From the NCBI RefSeq assembly GCF_040054535.1, contig NC_090779.1:23058501-23122500 (forward strand): 64,000 nucleotides of DNA. Direction: 5' to 3'. The stretch's first letter is position 1; each line of letters opens with the position of its first letter. The notes beneath the pieces are model-generated. The model was given only the letters and a program-made list of their open reading frames with translations, was not told the origin of the DNA and did no database searches. A program made the position numbers and the translations under genes. This stretch comes from Antennarius striatus. Lineage: Eukaryota; Chordata; Actinopteri; Lophiiformes; Antennariidae. Below, in pieces: positions 53,826 through 64,000 of the stretch.

Positions 53826-54190
53826 AGAATGTCTCCTGGATGGAGTAGAGGCAGCATCCAGGACTTCCAACCTGAAGGTTGCGGGTTCAATCCCCAACCT
53901 GTCAGTAGTTTTAATCATGTTTCAAACCCTCCTTCACCTCATATTTGTGTTCCTCCAAAGACCTCTGAGAAGAACTGTAGCTCAAAGCTTTCAACACCAG
54001 CGTGACAGTCTGAGGTTCTGTGTTCAAGTCCCACACTGCCTCGGCCATCCTCTTTTGCCCTTTGCCCCAGCCCATCTCCCACCCTTATCCTCCCTAAACC
54101 CTAAACTGTCACAGGAGATATAGCTCCGTGGTTACCATCAGGTCTTATGACCTAGAGACTGAGGGTTCAAATCCCAGCCTAGACATAACT
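53826..54190 (+). repeat. Three tandem tRNA-like units
   Basis: B-box-like words GCGGGTTCAATCCCC (53,881), TGTGTTCAAGTCCCA (54,019) and GAGGGTTCAAATCCCA (54,171) recur about 140-150 bases apart. At least two have an A-box-like TAGCTC word upstream (ACTGTAGCTCAAAG near 53,977 and GATATAGCTCCGTGG near 54,117). No intact cloverleaf was found, so these are degenerate tRNA-derived (SINE-like) units bordering the satellite. Confidence 0.55.
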
Positions 54191-54282
54191 CAGATCAAAT
54201 TTTCATGGTGGACCACATTAATCATTATTTGTTTTATTCCATCATTTTCTCCAGCTCTTTCCTGCTCCCTTTTCTTCTTTTT

Positions 54283-54770
54283 AACCCTAAATCCATAACC
54301 CCAACCCTTGCCCTTAACCCAAACCCTAGCCCTAACTTTATATCCCTAACCCTAAGTCCAAACCTAAACCTAAATCCAACCCTAGCCCTAACCCTAAACC
54401 TAACTCTAACCCTAACCCCAACTCTAACCGTAGCCTAACCCTAACTCTAGTCCTATCCAAAGCTGTTTAAATCAATCCACTGGACATTAAGAAAGTTCTC
54501 GAAGACGTTTCGTCTCTCATCCAAGAGACTTCTTCAGTTCGGGATAACCATGACCTGGATAACTGAGAACCTACACAGACAACTTTAATCCTAACCCTAA
54601 CCCTGATTCTAACCCTAAACTCAACTCAAACCTAACCCTAATCATAACTTGAAACCTAAATGTAACCTTAACCCTGACTTAAATCCTGACTCTATAGCTA
54701 ACCCTAACCCTAATCCTGACGCTAACCCTAAACCTAACTTGAACACTAAACCTAACCCGAGCTCTAATAA
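54283..54770. repeat. Degenerate telomere-type (CCCTAA)n block
   Basis: CCCTAA, CCTAAAC, CCCTAG and CTCTAAC variants are interrupted by dispersed repeat R1 at 54,455-54,580. The C-rich strand is on the plus strand. It marks the start of the subtelomere-like region. Confidence 0.9.
54455..54580 (+). repeat. Dispersed repeat R1, copy C
   Basis: TCCAAAGCTGTTTAAATCAA, then GAAGACGTTTCGTCTCTCAT, then CTTCTTCAGTTCGGGATAAC and CATGACCTGGATAACTGAGA. The core is inverted relative to copy B, but the GGATAACC flank is in the same orientation. It is embedded in telomere-type repeats. Confidence 0.75.
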
Positions 54771-55320
54771 TTTTATTTATGTTCGATGTTTTGGTCAAAC
54801 TTTTTAATCAAACAAACACTAGAACAAATATTCAAGCGACAAGATTACTTTTTTTTAATTATTATTTTTAAAAATTGCCCTTTGCTGTAAACACTTCATC
54901 TGTGCTGCAAAGCCAACTGAGTAGCTTCTCCAGCCTCTCCACACAGATGATGATGATCCAGGGATCCGGCCCACCAGAACATCTCAGCCAATGACAGCGG
55001 AGCCCCATTGGTTAAAATGACACGCAATGGAAAATTGTCTTCAGTTTGGAATCAGAACCAGAAAGGCATCGACATTCTTCTCTCCACGAGCAATAAAGCT
55101 ACCCACATTTCACACCAACATCCTCCTGCTCCCGTCCTGCTCCCGGAGGCCTCGGCGCTCCTCGGCTCTGGTGTTGAAAAGCTTCCCGCTGTAAGGAGGA
55201 GTGAACATGTTTTCCGACCAGCGCCTGATGAGAAAAACAGACCGCTCGCCGTTTGAAACCTACCTCTGTTCCTGAATGCGGTCCATCGGCTTCCCAATAT
55301 TTAACTTTTCTCTGTTTTCA
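54771..55320. other. Non-repetitive island before the satellite
   Basis: About 550 bases without CCCTAA blocks or satellite words. No gene recognised. Confidence 0.5.
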
Positions 55321-56315
55321 GTCATTGCGTTGAAAAAAACACTTTTTTAGACTGAATCACTGAATAACAACATTTTTTACACCGACCGACAGCTTGAGAA
55401 AATTTTTTTGTAGACTGACTAATTGACCAACCCCCAGCCTGAAAAAAACATTTTATTAGACCGACTGTAGACCAACTGGTCGAGAAAATTACATTTTTAG
55501 ACCGACCAACAGACCAACCGACAGGTTGAAATAAAAAATTTTTGACCTACCGACTGACTGACCGAATAAAAAAAAAATGTTGGGACTGACCGAAGTTGGG
55601 AAAAAATTTTTTTTCATCGACCGACCAACCGAAAAAAAAATTTTCAAACCCTAACCCTAACCCCTAACCCTAACCCTAACCCTAACCCCTAACCCTAACC
55701 CTAAACCCTAAATGACCAGAAATAAAATTTACTAACCAGAAAAATTTTTTGACCGACCACAAAAAACTTTTGACCGACCAACGGAAAAAGTTTTAAACCG
55801 ACAACCGACCAAAATAAATTGGACGGACTGACCGAAATAAAGTGTTTGGAAATGACAGACAGACCAACCAAAAAAAATTTCAAAACCCTAACCCTAACCC
55901 CTAACCTTAACCCTAAAACCTAAACCATAACCCTAACCCTTACCCTAACCCTAACCGACCGAAAAAAAATTTTCACCGACTGAACAAAATTTTTTTTCAA
56001 ATCTGAAAAACTGATCAAATAAAAAAACCGACCGACCGAAAAAAACAAAAAAAATTTCTAATCTGAAATTTTTTTTTTTGGTCGTTTTTAAAAAAAATTT
56101 GATCAGAAATATAAAAAAAAACGACCGAAAAAAATATTTACCGACTGACAAAAATATTTTTTCGAATGACCACAAACAACTTCAGACCGACCGCCCGAAA
56201 AAGTTTTAAACCAACAACCGACCAAAAATAATAAACCGAAGGACCGAAATAAAGTGTTTGGAAATGACAAACAGACCAACCAAAAAAATTTTCAAAATCC
56301 TGACCCTAAACCCTA

Positions 56316-56348
<33 letters not shown>

Positions 56349-56933
56349 ACCCTAAACCCTAAACCCTAACCCTAACCGACCAAAAAAAAAAATTTTGTAC
56401 CGACTGACGAAAATTTCTTTCAAAACCGAACAACTCATCAAAAAGGATAATTTTTTACTCCGACCAACCGAAAAAAAAATTTACCGACTGACCAAAAATT
56501 TTTTTCGAACGACCACAGAAAAATTTAGACCGACTGACCGAAAAACTTTTAAACCAACAACCATCCTAAAACAATTGGACCGACCGACCAAAATAAAGTA
56601 TTTGGAAATGACCGACAGACTAACCAAAAATTTTTTCAAAACCCTAACCCTAAACCCTAACCCTAACCAACCGGAAAAAAAAAATTTTTACCGACTGACA
56701 AAAATTTTTTTTAAAACCAAAAAACTAATTAAAAAAAAAAGATTTTTCAGACCGACCGACCGAAAAAATTTTTTTACTGACTGACCAAAGAATTTTTTTC
56801 GAACGACCACAAAAAAATTTCGACCGACTGACCGAAAAACTTTTAAACCAACAAACAACAACAAAAAAAATTGACCGAACGACCGAAATAAAGTGTTTGG
56901 AAATGACCGACAGACCAACCAAAAATTTTTCTA

Positions 56934-56966
<33 letters not shown>

Positions 56967-58804
56967 CTGACCAAAAAAAAAAGTTTTACCGACTGACGAA
57001 AAAAATTTTCAAAACCGAACAACTGATCAAAAAAGAAAAAAATTTTTACACCGACCAACCAAAACAAAAAATTTACTGACTGACCAAAAAATTTTTTTCG
57101 ACCAACCAAAAAAACTTTTGACCAACCGACAGAAAAAGATTTAAACTGACAACCGACCAAAAAAATTGGACGGACTGACCGAAATGAAGTGTTTGGAAAT
57201 GACCGACAGACCAACCTAAAATTTTTCTAAACCCTAACCCTAAACCCTAACCCTAACCGACCGAAAAAAAATTTTTTTACCGACTGACGAAAAATTCTTT
57301 CAAAACCGAAGAACTGATCAAAAAAGAAAAAAATTTGTACACCGACTGACCAAAAAAAAAATTTGCCGACTGAACAAAAATTGTTTTCGACCGACCAAAA
57401 TAACCCTAAACCCTAACCATAACCCTAAACCGTAACCCTTATCGACCGAAAAAAAAATGTTTTACTGACTGACGAAATTTTTTTTTCAAAACCGAACAAC
57501 TGATCAAAAAAAATATTTTTACTCCGACCGACTGAAAAAAAAAATTTACCAACTGACCAAAATTTTTTCAAAACTCTAACCCTAAACCTAACCCCTAACC
57601 CCTAACCCTAAACCTAACCCTAAACCAAACTGACCACAAAAAATTTACCGACTGACCAAAAATTTTTCAAAACCCTAACCCTAAGCCTAACCCTAAACCC
57701 TAACTGACCCAAAAAAATTTGCCGACTGACCAAAAATTTTTTTCGACCAACCAAAATAACCCTAAACCCTAAACCATACCGACCGAAGAAAAAATGTTTT
57801 ACCGACTAACGAAATTTTTTTTTCAAAACCGAACAACTGATCAAAAAAAAATTTTTTATTCCTACCGACTAACCCCTAACCCTAAACCTAACCCTAAACC
57901 CTAACTGACCCTAAAGAATTTACCGACTGACCAAAGAATTTTTTTAACCGACCAAAAAAAACTTTTGATCGACCAACCGAAAAAGTTTTAAACCGACAAC
58001 TGACCATAAAAAATTGGACCGACTGACCAAAATAAAGTTTTTGGAAATGACAGACCAACCAAAAAATTTTTCAAAACCCTAACCCTAACCCTAACCCCTG
58101 ATCCTAACCCTAACCCTAACCCTAACCCTAAATCCTAAACCCTAACAGTGACCCTAACCGACCGAAATAATTTTTTGACCGACTGACGAAATTTTTTTTT
58201 CAAAACTGAATAACTGATCACTTAAATAAAAATTTTCAGACCGGCCGACTGAAAAAAAAAATTTACCGACTGACCAAAAATTTTTTTTGAACGACAAAGA
58301 AAACTTTTGACCGACCGACAGAAAAAGTTTTAAACCGACAACCATCCTAAAAATATTGGACCGAACGACCAAAATAAAGTATTTGGAAATGACCGACAGA
58401 CCAACCAAAAATTTTTTCAAAACCCTAACCCCAAACCCTAACCCTAACCCTAACCAACCAAAAAAAAAAAATTTTTACCGACTGACAAAATTTTTTTTTA
58501 AACTGAAAAACTGATAAAAAAAAAAAGATTTTTCAGACCGACCGACCGAAAAAATTTTTTTTACCGATTCACCAAAAATTTTTTTCGACCGACCGAACAA
58601 CTGATCAAAAAAAAATATTTTTTACTCCGACCGACCGAAAAAAAATTTACCAACTGACCAAAGAATTTTTTTCGAACGACCACAAAAAAATTTAGACCGA
58701 CTGACCGAAAAACTTTTAAACCAACAACCGACGGAAAATAATAGACCGAACGACCGAAATAAAATGTTTGGAAATGACCGACAGACCAACCAAAAATTTT
58801 TCTA

Positions 58805-58836
<32 letters not shown>

Positions 58837-61800
58837 TACCCTAACTGACCAAAGAAAAATTTTACCGACTGACTGAAAAACGTTTAAACCAACAACCGAC
58901 CAAAAATAATAGACCGAAGGACCGACATAAAGTGTTTGGAAATGACAGACAGACAAACCAAAAATTTTTTCAAAATCCTAACCCTAAACCCTAACCCTAA
59001 ACCCTAACTGACAGAAAAAAAAAATTGTACCGACTGACGACAATTTCTTTCAAATCCGAACAACTGATCTAAAGAGATAATTTTTTACTCCGACAGACCG
59101 AAAAAAACATTTACCGACTGACCAAAAATTTTTTTCAAATGACCAAAAAAAACTGTTGACCGACCGACAGGAAAAGTTTTAAACCAACAACCGACCAAAA
59201 AAAGTTGGACCAACCGACGGAAATAAAGTGTTTGGAAATGACTGACAGAAACACTAAAAAAATTTTCAAAACCCTAACCCTAACCATGACCCTAACCCTA
59301 ACCGACCGAAAAAAAATTTTTTACCGACTGACCAAAATATTTTTTCGACCGACCACAAAAAATTTTATACCGACCGACCGAAAAAGTTTTAAACCAACAA
59401 CGGACCAAAAATAATAGACCGAAGGATCGAAATAAAGTGTTTGGAAATGACCGACAGACCAACCAAAAATTTTTTCAAAACCCTAACCCTAAACCCTAAA
59501 CCCTAATCCTTACCGACCAAAAAAAAAAAATTTTACCGACTGACAAATTTTTTTTCAAAACCGAACAACTGATCAAAAAAATTTTTTTTACTCCGACCGA
59601 CCAAAAGAAAAATTTACCGACTGACAAAAATTTTTTTCAATACCCTAACCCTAAACTTAACCCCTAACCCTAAGCCTAACCCTAAACCCTAACTGACCCA
59701 AAAAAATTTACCGACTGACCAAAGAATTTTTTACGACCAAAAAAACTTTTGACTGACCAACCGAAAAAGTTTTAAACCGACAACTGACCATAAAAAATTG
59801 GACCGACTGACCGAAATAAAGTGTTTGGAAATGACAGACCAACCAAAACATTTTTCAAAACCCTAACCCCTAACCCTAACCCTAACCCAAAATTCTAAAT
59901 CCCAACCCCTAACCCTAACCAACCGAAAAAAATTTTTTTGACCGACTGAGTTAACTTTTTTTAAAACCGAAAAACAGATTAAAAAAAAAAAATTTTCAGA
60001 CCGACCCACCGAAAATTTTTTTTACCGACTGACCAAAATTTTTTTTCGACCGACCACAAAAAACTTTATACCGACTGACCGAAACAGGTTTAAACCAACA
60101 ACCGACCAAAAATAATAGACCGAAAGACTGAAATAAAGTGTTTGGACATGACCGACAGACCAACCAAAACATTTTTCAAAACTAACCCTAACCCCTAACC
60201 CTAACCCTAACCGGCCGAAAAAAAAATTTTTGACCGACTGACGAAAAATTTTTTTAAAACAGAAAAACTGATAAAAAAAAAAATTTTCAGACCGACCCAC
60301 CGAAAATTTTTTTTTACCGACTGACCAAAATTTTTTTTAACCAACCAAAAAAACTTTATACCGACTGACCGAAACAGTTTTAAACCAACAACCGACCAAA
60401 AATAATAGACCGAAAGACTGAAATAAAGTGTTTGGACATGACCGACAGACCAACCAAAACATTTTTCAAAACTAACCCTAACCCCTAACCCTAACCCTAA
60501 CCGACCGAAAAAAATTTTTTTGACCGACTGACGAAAAATTTTTTTAAAACCGAAAAACTGATAAAAAAAATAATTTTCAGACCGACCCACCGAAAAAAAT
60601 TTTTCAACCGACCAAAAAAACTTTTGACCAACCAACCGAAAAAGTTTTAAACCGACAACAGACCAAATAAAATTGGACCGACTGACCGAAATAAAGTGTT
60701 TGGAAATGACCGACAGACCAACCAAAACATTTTTCTAAACTCTAACCCTAACCCCTAACCCTAACCCTAACTGACCGAAAAAAAATTTTTGACCGACTGA
60801 CGAAAAAAAATTTTAAAACCGAAAAACTGATAAAAAAAATAATTTTCAGACCGACCCACCGAAAAAAAATTTTCAACCGACCAAAAAAACTTTTGACCGA
60901 TCAACCGAAAAAGCTTTAAACCGACAACAGACCATAAAAAATTGGACCGACTGATCGAAATAAAGTGTTTGGAAATGACCGACAGACCAACTTAAAATTT
61001 TTCAAAACCCTAACTCTAAACCCTAACCCTAACCAAAACTGACCGAAAAAATTTTTTTTGACCGACTAATGAAAATTTTTTTTAAAACCGAAAAACAGAT
61101 TAAAAAAAAAAAATTTTTCAGACCGACTCACCGAAAAATTTTTTTTACCGACTGACCAAAATTTTTTTTCGACCGACCACAAAAAACTTTATACCAACCG
61201 ACCGAAACAGTTTTAAACCAACAACAGACCATAAAAAATTGGACTGACTGACCGAAATAAATTGTTTGGAAATGACCGACAGACCAACCAAAACATTTTT
61301 CAAAACTCTAACCCTAACCCCTAACCCTAACCAAAACTGACCGAAAAAAATTTTTTTGACCGACTGATGAAAATTTTTTTTAAAACCGAAAAACTGATAA
61401 AAAAAAAAAATTTTCAGACCGACCCACCGAACAAATTTTTTCAACCGACCAAAAAAACTTTTGACCGACCAACCGAAAAAGCTTTAAACCGACAACAGAC
61501 CATAAAAAATTGGACCGACTGATCGAAATAAAGTGTTTGGAAATGACCGACAGACCAAACAAAAATTTTTCAAAACTCTAACCCCAACCCCTAACCCTAA
61601 CCGACAGAAAAAAATTTTTTTGACCGACTGAGTTAATTTTTTTTTTAAAACCGAAAAACAGATTAAAAAAAAAAGAATTTTTCAGACCGACCCACCGAAA
61701 AAAAATTTTTACCGACTGACCAAAATTTTTTTTCGACCGACCACAAAAAACTTTATACCGACCGACCGAAACAGTTTTAAACCAACAACCGACCAAAAAT

Positions 61801-61865
61801 AATAGACCGAACGACCGAAATAAAGTGTTTGGAAATGACCGACAGACCAACCAAAAATTTTTCTA

Positions 61866-61898
<33 letters not shown>

Positions 61899-62536
61899 CT
61901 GACCAAAAAAAAAAGTTTTACCGACTGACGAAAAAAATTTTCAAAACCGAACAACTGATCAAAAAAGGAAAAAAAATTTTCCACCGACCGACCAAAACAA
62001 AAAATTTACTGACTGACCAAAAATTTTTTTTCGACCAACCAAAAAAAACTTTTGACCAACCGACAGAAAAAGATTTAAACCGACAACCGACCAAAAAAAT
62101 TGGACGGACTGACCGAAATGAAGTGTTTGGAAATGACCGACAGACCAACCAAAAATTTTTCAAAACCCTAACCCTACACCCTAACCCTAACCGACCGAAA
62201 AAAAATTTTTTACCGACTGACAAAATTTTTTTTAAAACCGAAAAACTGATTAAAAAAAAAGATTTTTCAGACCGACCGACCGAAAAAAAATTTTTACCGA
62301 TTGACCAAAATTTTTTTCAACCGACCGAACAACTGATCAAAAAAAAATATTTTCTACTCCGACCGACCGAAAAAAAATTTACCAACTGACCAAAGAATTT
62401 TTTTCGAACGACCACAAAAAAATTTAGACCGACTGACCGAAAAACTTTTAAACCAACAACCGACGAAAAATAATAGACCGAACGACCGAAATAAAATGTT
62501 TGGAAATGACCGACAGACCAACCAAAAATTTTTCTA

Positions 62537-62569
<33 letters not shown>

Positions 62570-64000
62570 ACCCTAACTGACCGAAAAAAATTTTTACCGA
62601 CTGACTGAAAAACGTTTAAACCAACAACCGACCAAAAATAATAGACCGAAGGACCGAAATAAAGTGTTTGGAAATGACAGACAGACCAACCAAAAATTTT
62701 TTCAAAATCCTGACCCTAAACCCTAACCCTAAACCCTAACTGACAGAAAAAAAAAATTGTACCTACTGACGACAATTTCTTTCAAATCCGAACAACTGAT
62801 CTAAAGAGATAATTTTTTAGTCCGACCGACCGAAAAAAAAATTTACCGACTGACCAAAAATTTTTTTCAAACGACCAAAAAAAACTGTTGACCGACCGAC
62901 AGGAAAAGTTTTAAACCAACAACCAACCAAAAAAAGTTGGACCAACCGACGGAAATAAAGTGTTTGGAAATGACTGACAGAACAACTAAAAAATTTTTCA
63001 AAACCCTAACCCTAACCATGACCCTAACCCTAACCGACCGAAAAAAAATTTTTTACCGACTGACCAAAATATTTTTTCGACCGACCACAAAAAATTTTAT
63101 ACCGACCGACCGAAAAAGTTTTAAACCGACAACAGACCATAAAAAATTGGACCGACTGACCGAAATGAAGTGTTTGGAAATGACCGACAGACCAACCAAA
63201 ACATTTTTCTAAACTCTAACCCTAACCCCTAACCCTAACCCTAACTGACCGAAAAAACATTTTTTGACCGACTGACGAAAAAAATTTTTAAAACCGAAAA
63301 ACTGATAGAAAAAAAAATTTTCAGACCGACCCACCGAAAAATTTTTTTCAACCAACCAAAAAAACTTTTGACCGACCAACCGAAAAAGCTTTAAACCGAC
63401 AACAGACCATGAAAAAATTGGACCGACTGATCGAAATAAAGTGTATGGAAATGACCGACAGACCAACCAAAAATTTTTCTAAACTCTAACCCCAACCCCT
63501 AACCCTAACCGACCGAAAAAAAAATTTTTTGACCGACTGACTTAATTTTTTTTAAAACCGAAAAACAGATTAAAAAAAAAAAATTTTTCAGACCGACCCA
63601 CCGAAAAATTTTTTTTACCAACTGACCAAAATTTTTTTCGACCGACCACAAAAAACTTTATACCGACCGACCGAAACAGTGTTAAACCAACAACCGACCA
63701 AAAATAATAGACCGAAAGACTGAAATAAAGTGTTTGGAAATGACCGACAGACCAACCAAAACATTTTTCAAAACTCTAACCCTAACCCCTAACCCTAACC
63801 GACCGAAAAAAAATTTTTTGACCGACTGACGAAATTTTTTTTTAAAACCGAAAAACTGATTAAAAAAATTTTTTTTTCAGACCGACCCACCGAAAAAATT
63901 TTTTACCGACTGACCAAAAATTTTTTTAACCGACCAAAAACACTTTTGACCGACCAACCGAACCAGTTTTAAACCGACAACAGACCATAAAAAATTGGAC
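55321..64000. repeat. Subtelomere-like satellite with embedded CCCTAA blocks
   Basis: Tandem monomers, most often about 270-295 bases (range about 165-380, and larger gaps where units are scrambled), recognised by AAAGTGTTTGGAAATGAC occurring about 25 times from 55.84 to 63.73 kb. Each monomer has GACCGACCGA / ACCGACTGACC words alternating with AAAAATTTTT runs, then TTTTAAACCAACAACCGACC, then the landmark word, then GACAGACCAACC, then a 20-60 base block of CCCTAA / CCCTAAA repeats. The array runs off the right edge. It has long minus-strand frames only because one frame lacks stops. No gene is supported. Confidence 0.93.

Noticed and set aside
1..64000. CRISPR array, bacterial operon or prophage
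   Set aside because: Sequence is vertebrate, with spliced genes; the regular repeats are microsatellites, a minisatellite and a satellite without unique spacers.

Overview
The window looks like nuclear DNA of a ray-finned (teleost) fish. It carries vertebrate genes with short GT-AG introns, very dense (CA)n/(GT)n microsatellites, and several fish-type dispersed repeats. No single-copy marker fixes the species.

Layout, left to right. About 0-9 kb is accessory sequence: a LINE tail fragment at the left edge, a 13-bp minisatellite, many microsatellites, CpG-rich patches and a TA-flanked MITE. At 9.17 and 10.12 kb are two textbook let-7 hairpins, let-7a (let-7a-3-like) then let-7b, on the plus strand. 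A CpG-rich segment at 13.56-14.0 kb is a candidate promoter/first exon for the next gene. Six coding exons between 26.2 and 36.4 kb encode a complete 468-residue PPAR-alpha (ppara) with both zinc fingers and a full ligand-binding domain. Its long 3' UTR probably ends near 39.4 kb. The order let-7a-3 / let-7b / PPARA on one strand is the same as on human chromosome 22.

From 39.5 to 42.6 kb is a nest of SINE and LINE pieces. Inside it, on the minus strand, is an enkurin-domain gene with one long ORF and possibly one short upstream exon. At 43.0-45.2 kb are five exons of yars2, the mitochondrial tyrosyl-tRNA synthetase (483 residues), behind a TATA/CRE-like promoter. At 46.9-50.8 kb is cdkn1b (p27Kip1, 180 residues). 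It has a CCAAT/GC-box promoter, an upstream ORF, an extraordinary U-tract/A-tract leader, and a 3' exon that keeps two miR-221/222 seed sites with a Pumilio site between them, as in mammals.

Beyond 51 kb the sequence becomes low-complexity: C-tracts, a (CAGCCC)n array and tRNA-like units. From 54.3 kb to the right edge it is a subtelomere-like satellite. Monomers of mostly about 270-295 bp are built from GACCGAC-type words and A/T runs, each carrying a short block of CCCTAA telomere-type repeats. CCCTAA reads on the plus strand, opposite to what a chromosome end lying to the right would give.

Functional links: PPAR-alpha is a ligand-activated regulator of fatty-acid catabolism, let-7 and p27 are differentiation/anti-proliferation regulators, and yars2 supports mitochondrial translation. 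A perfect DR1 (PPAR/RXR-type site) lies 2.4 kb upstream of let-7a and another lies downstream of cdkn1b. Regulation through these sites is inference only. Exons were joined by reading splice sites and by similarity to remembered family sequences; no alignment or database search was possible.
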